A DNA stretch of 64,000 nucleotides from Gp6-AA40 sp035293405 (lineage in GTDB: Bacteria > Acidobacteriota > Vicinamibacteria > Vicinamibacterales > UBA2999), in the NCBI GenBank assembly GCA_035293405.1, contig DATDOE010000128.1:1-64000 (forward strand), in the 5' to 3' direction. The translations under genes were made by a program, and so were the position numbers. The notes beneath the pieces are model-generated. The model made no database searches. It had not been told where the DNA came from and worked only from the letters and a program-made list of their open reading frames with translations. Shown here piece after piece: positions 30,767 through 39,335 of this stretch (position 1 is the first letter of the stretch; each line of letters begins with the position of its first letter).

Positions 30767-31903
30767 CTAGGCCGCCTTGCGCCGGCCTGAATCTCTGGCT
30801 TGCAGATGCCTCAGCACCATCATCACGGCAACTTCGCCCCCGCGCAGGCCCGACGTATTCCTTCGGGGCGCTTTGGAACGGCGACTGAGCACCTTCTCCA
30901 TCGTTCCATCGACGTAGCAGTCGACGATCCCTGGATGCACGTACGACTTCCGGCAGACCCCACGTGTGTTGCCCAGCAAGCCGGCCACCGCTTCGATGGC
31001 CAGCACGACGTTCTTCTCCGCCTGCGTCTGTGAGCTCGCGGTGGTGAACTCGCGGAGCGCCGTGGCGGCAAGTACGGTCCCCGACCACGTACGGAAATCC
31101 TTCGCGGTGAAATCCTCGCCGCTGACGTCTTTCAAGTAGCCGTTGATGTCGCCGGAATCGACGCCCTGCAGATCCCCGGTGTCATCGACGTACTGAAACA
31201 GCTCCTGCCCGGGCAGGTCGCGGCATTGCTTGACGACTCGCGCCAGGCGGCGATCGTTGACGTCCACCGAATGACGAATGCGGCTCTTGCCGCGAAACTC
31301 GAAACGCAGCATCCCGCCTTTGACCTGTACATGCCGGTTGCGAAGCGTCGTCAATCCGAATGACTGGTTCTGCCTGGCGTATTCCTCGTTCCCCACGCGG
31401 ATGAGGCTCTTCTCGAGGAGCCGCACAATCGCGGCGAGTACCTTGTTGCGTGGCAGGCCGGGTTGCGCCAGGTCTGCCCTGGTGCGGCGCCTGATGTTCG
31501 GAAGCGCGCCGCCGAACGCCTGCATCCGATCGAACTTCGTCTCGTCGCGAGAGGCCCGCCAGTCGGCGTGATAGCGATACTGCTTGCGCCGCTTCGCATC
31601 ACGACCGGTCGCTTGCAGGTGTCCACGCGGATGGGTGCAGATCCAGACGTCGGTCCACGCCGGAGGGACGGCAAGAGCGCGAATGCGCGCGAGCTCCGCG
31701 GCGCTTCGCACGACCTTTCCGTCAGGCCCGATGTACTTGAATCCCCCTGGACTTTTGTGACGCCGGATACCGGGCCCTCGATCGCTGACGTAGCGCAGCC
31801 CGGCATTCGCGGCCGAGGCAACGGGGTGCGTGCTCACGCCACGGTTGGCCCGGGCGTCCTGCCTGATTCGGCGCAAGGGTCTCACTGCTCGAGGCCGGCT
31901 CAT
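30767..31903 (-). CDS. DNA topoisomerase IB (poxvirus/eukaryote type)
   Basis: A 378-residue type IB topoisomerase. The N-terminal domain has SDRGPGIRRHKSPGGFKYIG and PPAWTDVWICTHPRGHLQATG, followed by RRKQYRYHADWR. The catalytic domain carries EYARQNQSFGLTTLRNRHV, FRGKSRIRH, AKDFRTWSGT (Arg271) and the nucleophile Tyr321 in CRKSYVHP. It relaxes supercoils through a 3'-phosphotyrosine intermediate. All catalytic elements appear present. The C-terminus is Lys/Arg-rich. It is a single gene, convergent with nothing, and divergent from the lipoprotein at 32171. Confidence 0.93.
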   Translation of the reverse strand: MSRPRAVRPLRRIRQDARANRGVSTHPVASAANAGLRYVSDRGPGIRRHKSPGGFKYIGPDGKVVRSAAELARIRALAVPPAWTDVWICTHPRGHLQATGRDAKRRKQYRYHADWRASRDETKFDRMQAFGGALPNIRRRTRADLAQPGLPRNKVLAAIVRLLEKSLIRVGNEEYARQNQSFGLTTLRNRHVQVKGGMLRFEFRGKSRIRHSVDVNDRRLARVVKQCRDLPGQELFQYVDDTGDLQGVDSGDINGYLKDVSGEDFTAKDFRTWSGTVLAATALREFTTASSQTQAEKNVVLAIEAVAGLLGNTRGVCRKSYVHPGIVDCYVDGTMEKVLSRRSKAPRRNTSGLRGGEVAVMMVLRHLQARDSGRRKAA

Positions 31904-32170
31904 GAATGCTGAGGCTGCAAGACGGTGGCCCGGGCGTTCGAGGGAGTCGGGGATCGGTAAATACTGCGCAGGTGCATGCGCAAACGGGGAAAGCCGGGCA
32001 CCCCGAATCAGGCGCGGCGTCCGGTTGACGAGCCTCCGATCCCCCCGCCACGTGTTGATTCGTTCGAATACTGTCGAGCCAGGACCTCATGGCTCCGGGC
32101 CTGTAAATTCGAGTGCTTGGGCCCCGCACGCTCCAGCTCGAACGGACGGATTGTTGCATCCGGCGATGGC

Positions 32171-33256
32171 ATGCGCACGCCTTACGTGCCGATGCTGGTG
32201 CTGATGAGCAGCACCATGGCTGCGTGCGCCACGCTCGGCGCGCGAGTCACTGATGCGCCCGATCCCTCCCCCGCTCGCACATCGGTCATCGCTCGATCAC
32301 GAGTGTGGAGTGCGACGCGAGTCGCTGCGATGGACCTGAAAGCGGGCCCGCAACAGCGTGGCGCGTTTCCGTTTCGTACCACGGTGTCCTGCAACCACAG
32401 CGACAAGACACTCGACGGCAATTCTCCGAAGTTCGTCTGCACGATCGGCGAAGACGATGACGTCAAAGTGAAGTACGGGGGCGCCAACGGTGAAGTGTAT
32501 GGTGAGGTGCTCGCGACCCGACTGCTGTGGGCACTCGGCTTCGGCGCCGATCGCATGTACCCAGTGAACGTGACGTGCCGCGGGTGTCCGGCTGGACTGA
32601 ACGGCATCGAGCGGCCGGGCAACGAGTCACGATTCGATCCCGCCGTGATCGAGCGCAAGATGCCAGGCGCGGAGTGGGAGCCCGACGACGAGCCCGGCTG
32701 GTCCTGGAAGGAGCTCGATCTGGTGAATCCCCGGTTGGGAGGCTCCCCGAGAGCGCAGCGTGATGCGCTCAAGCTGCTCGCGGTGTTCATGCAACACACT
32801 GACAGCAAGCCACAACAGCAGCGCGTTCTCTGTCTCGGCCAGACGAAGGTGCGCACCGGTGATTCATGCCGGCGCCCCTTCCTCATGATCAGCGATGTGG
32901 GATTGACATTCGGCCGCGCCAATCTGGCCAACGCCAACGCCCCCGGCGGCGTCAATCTGGTCGCATGGCGACAGACGCCGGTGTGGAAGGACGGGGGCGG
33001 CTGCACGGGGAATCTCCCCAAGTCCTTCAGCGGCACCTTGAACGATCCGGTGATCAGTGAGGCCGGGCGTCGCTTCCTCGGCGCGCTCCTCATGCAGCTC
33101 ACGGACCGTCAGCTTCGCGATCTCTTTGAAGTGGCTCGAGTGGAGTTGCGTCTCCGCGCGCCCGGCGATGTCTCCTCCGGATTCTCGACCGTGGACGAGT
33201 GGATCGACGCGTTCAAACAGAAACGGGACCAGATCGTCACGCGTCATTGCGAGTAG
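32171..33256 (+). CDS. Putative lipoprotein with protein-kinase-like motifs
   Basis: A 361-residue protein starting at ATG 32171, with a lipoprotein-like signal (MLVLMSSTMAAC, Cys19). The body has features arranged as in HipA/FAM20/Hanks-like kinases: VKYGG with Lys101, YGEVLATRLLWALGFGADR with Glu112, a catalytic-loop-like HTDSKPQQ (209-216, compare HRDLKPEN) and DVGLTFG (242-248, compare DFG). Two Cys pairs (TCRGCP and CLG...SCRR) fit an exported, disulphide-bonded protein. I do not recognise a named family. It could be an extracytoplasmic kinase or a pseudokinase; the kinase reading is inference. The upstream in-frame sequence is not coding-like. Confidence 0.65.
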   Translation: MRTPYVPMLVLMSSTMAACATLGARVTDAPDPSPARTSVIARSRVWSATRVAAMDLKAGPQQRGAFPFRTTVSCNHSDKTLDGNSPKFVCTIGEDDDVKVKYGGANGEVYGEVLATRLLWALGFGADRMYPVNVTCRGCPAGLNGIERPGNESRFDPAVIERKMPGAEWEPDDEPGWSWKELDLVNPRLGGSPRAQRDALKLLAVFMQHTDSKPQQQRVLCLGQTKVRTGDSCRRPFLMISDVGLTFGRANLANANAPGGVNLVAWRQTPVWKDGGGCTGNLPKSFSGTLNDPVISEAGRRFLGALLMQLTDRQLRDLFEVARVELRLRAPGDVSSGFSTVDEWIDAFKQKRDQIVTRHCE

Positions 33257-33347
33257 GCGTCCCTCTCTGGGGTCATTGACCGCCGGGTATGTGGCCTAAG
33301 AGAATGCAGGGAGGCGCGGACGTGCGCGCCAATCAAACGGAGACGGA

Positions 33348-34652
33348 ATGATGAATCGGACTGTGTGTGCAGCGGCAGTCGCCCTTGCTCTTGTATCAAC
33401 GATCTACGTGGCCGCTCAGCAGCCCGGTCCCCCACCGGCGGCGGCAGGCGCGCCAGGAGGACGCCGGGGTGGCGGCCCCCCGGGCGGTGGCCCGGAAACC
33501 GGCTTGAACACGCGTCCCCCCAACGCGCCGGATCAGAAGCCCGCGGTCGCCGGGCAGAACCGCGCGCCCGAGCAGAAGCTCAACGTCGCATTCGACGTCG
33601 TGACCGTGACCGAGGGCCTGGTGAACCCGTGGGGCCTCGCGTTCCTGCCCGACGGCAAGATGCTGGTGACCGAGAAGCCGGGACGGCTGCGCATCATCAG
33701 CGCCGACGGTAAGCAGATGTCAGAACCGGTCTCGGGGCTCCCGGCGTTGGACGCTCGAGGCCAGGGCGGACTGCTCGACGTCGCACTCGATCCGGCGTTC
33801 CAGAAGAATCAGATGATCTACTGGAGCTACGCCGAACCCCGCGAGGGCGGGATGAACAACACCGCCGTCGCTCGCGGACGGCTCGTTGACGGCACGGCGC
33901 CGAAGGTCGAGAACGTGCAGGTCATCTATCACCAGGCGCCGTCGCTCGATTCACCGCTGCACTTCGGCGGGCGCCTGGTGTTCAATCGGGACGGCACGCT
34001 GTTCATCACCCAAGGCGACCGCTCGATCATCCCGGGGCGCATGCAGGCGCAGAAGATGGACAGCCTGATCGGCAAGCTCGTGCGCCTCAATGCGGACGGC
34101 TCTATTCCCAAGGACAATCCTTTCGTCGGCAAGGAAGGCGTGCGTCCCGAGATCTGGTCGTTCGGGCACCGCAACATTCAGGCGGCGGCGCTGAACCCGG
34201 CAACTGGCGAGCTGTGGGAAGTCGAGCACGGCACCCGCGGCGGCGATGAAGTGAACGTGTCGCGCAAGGGCAAGGACTACGGGTGGCCGACGATCGCCTA
34301 TGGCATCGAGTACCAAGGCGGCACCATCACCGGCGGCATCCAGCAGCAGCAAGGGATGGAGCAGCCGGTGTACTACTGGGATCCCAACATCGCGCCGAGC
34401 GGCATGGTGTTCTACACCGGCAAGCTGTTCCCGGCGTGGCAGAACAGCCTCTTCATCGGCGGCCTGGGCAGTACGAACCTGGTGCGGCTGACCGTGAAGG
34501 GAGACAAAGTGGTGGGCGAAGAGCGCCTGTTGCAGGACCTCCAGCCGCAGCGCGAGCGCATTCGCGACCTGCGACAGGGCCCGGACGGCGCGATCTATCT
34601 ACTGACCGACAACGCCAAGGGTCGCATCCTCAAGCTGGTGCCGAAGGCGTAG
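33348..34652 (+). CDS. PQQ-dependent aldose sugar dehydrogenase-type protein (exported)
   Basis: A 434-residue secreted protein with a signal peptide (cleavage near YVAAQQ) and a Pro/Gly-rich linker (about 25-70). A six-bladed propeller of the glucose/sorbosone dehydrogenase family follows: VVTVTEGLVNPWGLAFLPDG, KMLVTEKPGRLRI, GGLLDVALDP, SLDSPLHFGGRLVFNRDG, GHRNIQAAALNP, ELWEVEHGTRGGDEVN and DYGWPTIAYG. Such enzymes oxidise sugars in the periplasm with PQQ. The family signature residues around HGTRGGDE and the Arg/His sites look intact. No PQQ synthesis genes are in the window. The first of two adjacent ATGs is preceded by GGAG. Confidence 0.9.
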   Translation: MMNRTVCAAAVALALVSTIYVAAQQPGPPPAAAGAPGGRRGGGPPGGGPETGLNTRPPNAPDQKPAVAGQNRAPEQKLNVAFDVVTVTEGLVNPWGLAFLPDGKMLVTEKPGRLRIISADGKQMSEPVSGLPALDARGQGGLLDVALDPAFQKNQMIYWSYAEPREGGMNNTAVARGRLVDGTAPKVENVQVIYHQAPSLDSPLHFGGRLVFNRDGTLFITQGDRSIIPGRMQAQKMDSLIGKLVRLNADGSIPKDNPFVGKEGVRPEIWSFGHRNIQAAALNPATGELWEVEHGTRGGDEVNVSRKGKDYGWPTIAYGIEYQGGTITGGIQQQQGMEQPVYYWDPNIAPSGMVFYTGKLFPAWQNSLFIGGLGSTNLVRLTVKGDKVVGEERLLQDLQPQRERIRDLRQGPDGAIYLLTDNAKGRILKLVPKA

Positions 34653-34674
34653 CATCGGAGCCGTGACGCGCGAG

Positions 34675-34983
34675 ACGGGGGACCGTTCCGCGCGCCACGG
34701 CCACTCTCCTCGCCGCTCAGATGCGGTGATCTTCGACAACACGCCCTCCAGCAGCGGCGTCATCGCACGCAGTGGCCTGGCGCGGATCACCAGATCCCAC
34801 AACGGCTCGAACTTCTTCCATCCGGCCGCGTAGAAGAAGTGCTTCCCCTGATGCTTGGCCGATCCGTGTGAGAGCAACGCCTGCGCGATCGACGACCAGC
34901 GAGTAATTGATCGGCCGCCAGCAGGGGCTAGTGGCCTCGGTCGGCGTCGGCAGGATGAGCTTCACGCGCAACGGACGGGTCAT
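34675..34983 (-). pseudogene. Remnant of a B12-binding radical SAM gene (internal deletion)
   Basis: On the minus strand an ATG at 34983 begins MTRPLRVKLILPTPTEATSP and CWRPINYSL, typical of the N-terminus of B12-binding radical SAM proteins. From about 34895 the reading jumps to another frame that encodes the C-terminus of the same family: AQALLSHGSAKHQGKHFFYA, AGWKKFEPLWDLVIRARPLR and MTPLLEGVLSKI. The whole B12 domain and radical SAM barrel (roughly 400 residues) are missing, and the two ends are out of frame. The tail then runs into the end of the dehydrogenase gene. This is a clear gene relic and not a functional small protein. Confidence 0.65.
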
Positions 34984-35020
34984 CGGGTCGATCCGCTGAC
35001 GCCGCACGTGTGTGGCACGC

Positions 35021-35043
35021 ACTACTTTCTACTGCCAAGTAGT
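35021..35043. promoter_or_regulatory. Inverted repeat between radical SAM remnant and phosphoesterase
   Basis: ACTACTT and AAGTAGT are perfect 7-base arms separated by 9 bases, just upstream of the remnant gene's start and about 160 bases before the phosphoesterase. The symmetry and position fit an operator for a dimeric repressor, perhaps left over from the lost gene. Confidence 0.25.
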
Positions 35044-35201
35044 TTGCCGTGTCACATCATCAGGTGCGAGTTCATTGAACTGGTGAGCGCAAGCGCCGCA
35101 GTCATCTCAGTGTCTGGATGAACGGTTGATGACAAAGCTCGGGCGGTGTGTATCATCCTCCCTTCATCCATTGGCGGGTATGTTTGCCATTCAGTGACCT
35201 C

Positions 35202-36050
35202 GTGAAGACTCGACTCATCGCCCTTCTCGTCGCCGCAGTCACAGCCGCCGCGGTGTTCGGGCAGTCCCTGGTCGCGCTGCCCAACCGGCCGGATTCGGTG
35301 AAGTTTGCCGCCATCGGCGACAACGGCACCGGTGAGCGGGCTCAGTACGAGGTGGGCAAACAGATGCTGAACGCGCATGCCGCGTTCGCGTTCGATCTGG
35401 TCATCATGCTCGGCGACAACATGTACGGCGGCCAGACACCGAGTGATTTCTTGAAGAAATTCGAGCAGCCGTACGCGCCGCTCCTTGCGGCGGGTGTGAA
35501 ATTCCAGGCGTCGCTCGGAAACCACGACCGGTCTGAGAACGTCTCGTACAAGCCGTTCAACATGAACGGCGAGCGCTATTACACGTACGCCAAGAAGAAT
35601 GCCCGTTTCTTTGCCCTGGATAGCACGCGGATGGACGCGAAGCAGGTGGAATGGATCGCGACGTCGCTGCAGAATGCGAAGGAGGACTGGAAGATCTGCT
35701 ACTTCCATCATCCGCTGTACTCGAATGCCCTCCGCCACGGCTCCTCGGTTGACCTGCGCGTGATCCTGGAACCGATCTTCGTCAAGCACGGCGTCGATGT
35801 GGTGTTCTCGGGCCACGACCACGTCTACGAACGGCTGAAACCGCAAAAGGGCATCACCTATTTCGTGTCAGGTTCGGCGGGACAGTTGCGACAGGGGAAC
35901 ATGCGACCGAGGGAGCAGACCGCTGCCTATTTCGATCAGGACCAGACCTTCATGCTCGTGGAGATCGCCGGAGCGGACATGCACTTTCAATCCATCTCGC
36001 GTACTGGCAAGACGGTGGATTCGGGCGTGATCCGTAGAACGGCCCGCTGA
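35202..36050 (+). CDS. Exported calcineurin-like metallophosphoesterase
   Basis: A 282-residue protein (from GTG 35202) with a signal peptide (KTRLIALLVAAVTAAAVFG). Metal-binding motifs of the purple-acid-phosphatase-like branch are all visible: AAIGDNG, LGDNMYG, LGNHDR, FHHPLYS and SGHDHVYER. A dinuclear metal centre hydrolysing phosphoesters in the periplasm is expected. An upstream in-frame ATG at 35148 would add 18 residues that do not look like a signal peptide; the GTG gives a normal one. Its stop codon overlaps the nhaA start (TGATG), so the two genes are co-translated. Confidence 0.85.
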   Translation: MKTRLIALLVAAVTAAAVFGQSLVALPNRPDSVKFAAIGDNGTGERAQYEVGKQMLNAHAAFAFDLVIMLGDNMYGGQTPSDFLKKFEQPYAPLLAAGVKFQASLGNHDRSENVSYKPFNMNGERYYTYAKKNARFFALDSTRMDAKQVEWIATSLQNAKEDWKICYFHHPLYSNALRHGSSVDLRVILEPIFVKHGVDVVFSGHDHVYERLKPQKGITYFVSGSAGQLRQGNMRPREQTAAYFDQDQTFMLVEIAGADMHFQSISRTGKTVDSGVIRRTAR

Positions 36051-37252
36051 TGAAGCCCAAAGACCACAAAGACGCCGGACCGACCAAACGGCGCGGGCTG
36101 CGGCACCACGTCCGCACGTCGGTTCCACGTCTGTCGCGGTTCGCCGTCGAGCATCTGGCTCTCCTGCCGCTGGGCGCGCTGATCGCCATGGTGTGGGTCA
36201 ACACTGCGCCCGAGAGCTACTACTCCTTCACCATTCCGATCGCGTTCGCTGTGAACGACGTCGCCATGGTGCTCTTCTTCGCGCTGATGACCAAGGAAGT
36301 GGTCGAAGCCACGGCGCCGGGCGGCGTGCTCCATCCGTGGCGGCGGGCGATGCTGCCGGTGGTGGCATCGATCGGCGCGGCGGTCGTTCCCGCGCTCATT
36401 CACCTTCGCATCGTCGACTACGCCTTCGACGAACCGATGTTGTCCATCGGCTGGCCTGCTACCCTGGCAACGGATCTCGCCGTCGTCTATTTCGTAGCCA
36501 GGATCATCTTCGGAATGCATCCGGTGATTCCGTTCCTGCTGCTTCTCGGAATCGCCTCCGACGCCCTCGGGTTCGTGACCCTTGCTCTATACAATCAGAC
36601 GGGAGACGTGCACCTCGTGAGTGGTGCGCTGATCCTGGCTGGGGCTCTTGGGATCGCGGCCGTACTTCGACGGTCGCGCGTCCGCAGCTTCTGGCCGTAT
36701 CTGTTGGGCGCAGGCAGTGTCTCGTGGTTCGGCTTCTTCTGGATCGGACTGCATCCGGCACTCGCACTCGTGCCCATCATGCCGTTTCTGCCGCACGCGG
36801 CTCGGGATCCGGGCTTCTTCGTTGATGCCAGCCCCAAGGCGAGAGACACGTTGAGTCAGTTCGAAGTGTGGTGGCGGTACCCGGCCCAGTTCGCATTGTT
36901 CTTCTTTGGACTCGTCAATGCCGGGGTGCCGATGGGCGCCCTCGAAGCCGGTACGTGGGGACTGCCGATTGCGGTCATCGTGGGTAAACCTCTCGGCGTC
37001 CTCATCGGGGTCGGCGTTGCGGTTCTTGCTGGCTTGCACCTTCCGCACCGTGTCGGCTGGCGCGAACTGATTGTCGGCGGATTCATCGCCGCGATGGGAT
37101 TCAGCGTCGGGTTGTTCTTTTGTGACGCGCTCTTCCCAACGGGCCAGCTGCGCTCCGAAATGCGCATGGGTGTCGTGCTGAGTCTGCTGGGAGCACCGCT
37201 CGCGCTCGTCGCCGCCAGGATCCTCCGTGTGGGGAGGTTCTCAGCACAATGA
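36050..37252 (+). CDS. nhaA: NhaA-type Na+/H+ antiporter with altered aspartate pair
   Basis: A 400-residue polytopic membrane protein with NhaA landmarks: LLPLGALIAMVWVNTAPESY, NDVAMVLFFALMTKEV, PATLATDLAVVYFVA (Asp142, the E. coli Asp133 position), GIASDALGF and VGKPLGVLIG (the Lys300 position), and a C-terminal GGFIAAMGFSVGLFF. E. coli NhaA uses the pair Asp163-Asp164; here the first is Ser170 and only Asp171 remains. Ion coupling may therefore differ from the classical 2H+/Na+ exchange (inference). A charged 30-residue N-terminal extension precedes the first helix. It overlaps the phosphoesterase stop. Confidence 0.87.
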   Translation: MKPKDHKDAGPTKRRGLRHHVRTSVPRLSRFAVEHLALLPLGALIAMVWVNTAPESYYSFTIPIAFAVNDVAMVLFFALMTKEVVEATAPGGVLHPWRRAMLPVVASIGAAVVPALIHLRIVDYAFDEPMLSIGWPATLATDLAVVYFVARIIFGMHPVIPFLLLLGIASDALGFVTLALYNQTGDVHLVSGALILAGALGIAAVLRRSRVRSFWPYLLGAGSVSWFGFFWIGLHPALALVPIMPFLPHAARDPGFFVDASPKARDTLSQFEVWWRYPAQFALFFFGLVNAGVPMGALEAGTWGLPIAVIVGKPLGVLIGVGVAVLAGLHLPHRVGWRELIVGGFIAAMGFSVGLFFCDALFPTGQLRSEMRMGVVLSLLGAPLALVAARILRVGRFSAQ

Positions 37253-37267
37253 CAGTCCGTACGTGGT

Positions 37268-37285
37268 GTCCGGCTTCAGCCGGAC
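37268..37285. repeat. Short palindromic repeat GTCCGGCTTCAGCCGGAC
   Basis: An 18-base near-perfect palindrome in the gap between nhaA and the next exported gene. The identical sequence occurs at 39941-39958, in both cases after a TGGTGT or TAGTGT lead. Related longer versions with inserted loops lie in coding sequence at about 41650-41727 and 48575-48634. Confidence 0.7.
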
Positions 37286-37352
37286 CAGGGAATCCGCATC
37301 TCGCACCATCAGACGGCCGTCTGCCCGACGTCCCGCCGATGAAGAGGAAAAG

Positions 37353-38672
37353 ATGACTGTAGTGAGCACGACCATACGGGCCACGACGTTGTCGCTCGCC
37401 ATGACTCTCGCGGGGACGCCGGTGGCGGTCGCGCAACTGCGACCGCCTGACGTGCGGGGTCTGCGCGGCGCGCCCTTTCCCTCGATGAATCCGCCGCCCG
37501 ACGTGCGCAGTTACGGCGAGGGGCCGCAGTGGGACGGGCGCCCGCCCGAGGGCGTGCAGCCGCTGGCCGTGGACCTGTTCACGAGCAAGGATTTCTACCA
37601 GGATCGCGAGCGCTGGATGGACGTGCGCTACTGGCGTTGCAACGCCCCGCGGCAGATTGCCGACATGCGCAGCGGCGGCGCCGGCTCGAGTACGGCCGAC
37701 CCGCGAATCGGGAGCAAGCCGCCAGGATCCGCCCGCTGGGGAGACTGCAAGATGGATTGGCCTCGCGAGAACATCGTGAGCCCCTATGCCTTCAAGAGCG
37801 CGAAGGAGCACTACCAGGCGCTCATGGCCGACACGAAATCCCGTGGCGGGCCGACCAGGCACACCTACGACACGATGCCCAAATGGGACGGCGTCTATGG
37901 CGAGTATGCCCCGGGTGGGCGACGGGTCTGGAACTACTCTCGCGCCAACCAGGTTCCCACCATGTTGTCCTTGCTGACACCGGAGTATCAGCAGCGGCTG
38001 GTGCGACAGATCTACCACGAGGGCGTCGACGCTGCGCACCAATGGTCGGCCTCGTATTGCTGGCCCGAAGGGTTCATGCGGCAGTGGGCGACGGGCCCGA
38101 AGCCGGGTCGCATCGTCGTGACCCCGGACGTCGTGCTGTTCATGGGCAGCGGCAGCGGCAACATGTGGCGGGTCGTCCACCTTGGCAGAGAGCTCCCGCT
38201 GGGGCAGAGCGTTCCGCAATGGTACGGAGACACCATCGGCTTCTGGGACCGCGACGCCTTGATCACCTGGACGGCCAATGTTCAGGGCTGGAACCAGCAT
38301 TCGAGCTGGGAGTGGAGCGACCGGCTCGAAACGATCGAGATCCTGACCCCAGTCCGTGATGCCGCCGGAAAGTTCCTCGGCCTCGACTGGGAAGCGGTGA
38401 TCTACGATTCCGAGGCGCTCGTCGCGCCGGTGCGGATTCTCTGGCACCGGAACTACCAGCAGGGATGGGGAACGGCCGATCGTCTCGGGTGGACGGAATG
38501 TACCCGGCCTCTGTACCCGATCGATGGATACGCCACGCAGGTCGCACCTGGGCAGGTCATCGAGTACAAAGTCCCCGACATGCTCGACCGGCCGTGGGCG
38601 AAGATCTGGGAAGAGTATTTCGAGAAAGACATGCAACGCCCGAAGCAGGAACTTGACCTCGGCTTCAAATGA
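37353..38672 (+). CDS. Exported hypothetical protein, first gene of the second DUF6152 cassette
   Basis: A 439-residue protein with a signal peptide (TTIRATTLSLAMTLAGTPVA, cleavage near AVAQ). It contains MDVRYWRCNAPRQIADM, ASYCWPEGFMRQWATGPKPG, VVTPDVVLFMGSGSGNMWRVV, WYGDTIGFWDRDALITWTAN and EWSDRLETIEIL. The ordered blocks (Cys-x-P, ITPD-type strand, GDT strand with a following aromatic/Thr strand) match in diverged form those of the exported proteins at 17404 and 21901. GAGGAAAAG just before ATG 37353 fixes the start. It is followed 80 bases later by a DUF6152-like gene, so the cassette layout equals that at 17010-18219. Function unknown. Confidence 0.8.
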   Translation: MTVVSTTIRATTLSLAMTLAGTPVAVAQLRPPDVRGLRGAPFPSMNPPPDVRSYGEGPQWDGRPPEGVQPLAVDLFTSKDFYQDRERWMDVRYWRCNAPRQIADMRSGGAGSSTADPRIGSKPPGSARWGDCKMDWPRENIVSPYAFKSAKEHYQALMADTKSRGGPTRHTYDTMPKWDGVYGEYAPGGRRVWNYSRANQVPTMLSLLTPEYQQRLVRQIYHEGVDAAHQWSASYCWPEGFMRQWATGPKPGRIVVTPDVVLFMGSGSGNMWRVVHLGRELPLGQSVPQWYGDTIGFWDRDALITWTANVQGWNQHSSWEWSDRLETIEILTPVRDAAGKFLGLDWEAVIYDSEALVAPVRILWHRNYQQGWGTADRLGWTECTRPLYPIDGYATQVAPGQVIEYKVPDMLDRPWAKIWEEYFEKDMQRPKQELDLGFK

Positions 38673-38752
38673 CCCCTCGACTGCGCTCGGGGCAGGGCGT
38701 GTCACAACGTGGAGCGGAGGCTTTGGCCTCCGCGTGGGCTCGAGGAGGAACG

Positions 38753-39241
38753 ATGACGAGGCGAATGGTCGCCACAGTGAGCGTGGTGTTGATGGTGCTC
38801 GCGGCGCCAACGGCCAAGGCTCATCATTCCTACGCCATGTACGACGGAAGCATCTACCGGGTCTTTACCGGAGTGATCGTTCGGGTGGTTCCCAACGCGG
38901 CCCATTTCGAAATGCATTTCGTGCCGTTGAACGACGCACGGGATGCACTCGTGCGCGATGAGAAGGGCCAGCCTCTCGTCTGGGTCGCTCAGATGGAGAG
39001 CGCCCCGCAAGCCTTCAAAGATGGCATTACCCGAGAGAGCTTTCCCCAGGGAACAGTCTTCAGCATGGGTCTCCATCCGCGGCGGGACGGAAAGCCGGCC
39101 GGAGACAGAGGAGAGTCAGGGCTGTTCCAATGTCCGAAGGGCAGCAAGCCCGAACCTGGCAAGCACTGCGACTCGGTCGCCGGCAACAGGACGTTCGGAG
39201 CCGGCGTTTTGCCGAAAGAAGGTACGGCTCCGCGATCCTGA
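38753..39241 (+). CDS. Exported DUF6152-like protein
   Basis: A 162-residue protein with a signal peptide (VATVSVVLMVLAAPTAKA) and mature start HHSYAMYDGSIYRVFTGVIV, then VVPNAAHFEMHFVPL. The AHHS start and the strand after it place it with DUF6152, though it is longer than the copy at 17010 and has a C-terminal extension with two cysteines (LFQCPKGSKPEPGKHC). A strong GAGGAGGAA precedes ATG 38753; the open frame upstream contains a dispersed repeat fragment and is not coding. It pairs with the exported protein before it. Periplasmic, role unknown. Confidence 0.82.
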   Translation: MTRRMVATVSVVLMVLAAPTAKAHHSYAMYDGSIYRVFTGVIVRVVPNAAHFEMHFVPLNDARDALVRDEKGQPLVWVAQMESAPQAFKDGITRESFPQGTVFSMGLHPRRDGKPAGDRGESGLFQCPKGSKPEPGKHCDSVAGNRTFGAGVLPKEGTAPRS

Positions 39242-39246
39242 GACAA

Positions 39247-39331
39247 GGCGGGTCTGAAGACCCGCCTCTACATCGGCGCTGTCACGGCGTCTTGTAGCGG
39301 CGTCTTGTAGCGGCGGGTCTTTAGACCCGCC
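39247..39331. terminator. Paired REP-like palindromes between convergent genes
   Basis: GGCGGGTCTGAAGACCCGCC at 39247-39266 and GGCGGGTCTTTAGACCCGCC at 39312-39331 are strong hairpins, with a tandem GGCGTCTTGTAGC duplication between them. They sit between a plus-strand and a minus-strand gene, where a two-way terminator would be expected. The same palindrome recurs as a pair at 58676-58734, so it is also a dispersed repeat. The second hairpin is followed by a T-rich stretch on the plus strand. Confidence 0.55.
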
Positions 39332-39335
39332 GTGG

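Noticed and set aside
34599..34877. A small independent gene beginning MLSHGSAKHQGKHF
   Set aside because: It matches the C-terminus of a much larger radical SAM protein whose N-terminus lies just upstream in another frame, so it is a remnant.
37101..38810. A 569-codon minus-strand open frame
   Set aside because: Opposite an exported protein with a good Shine-Dalgarno and signal peptide; the antisense product has no recognisable features.
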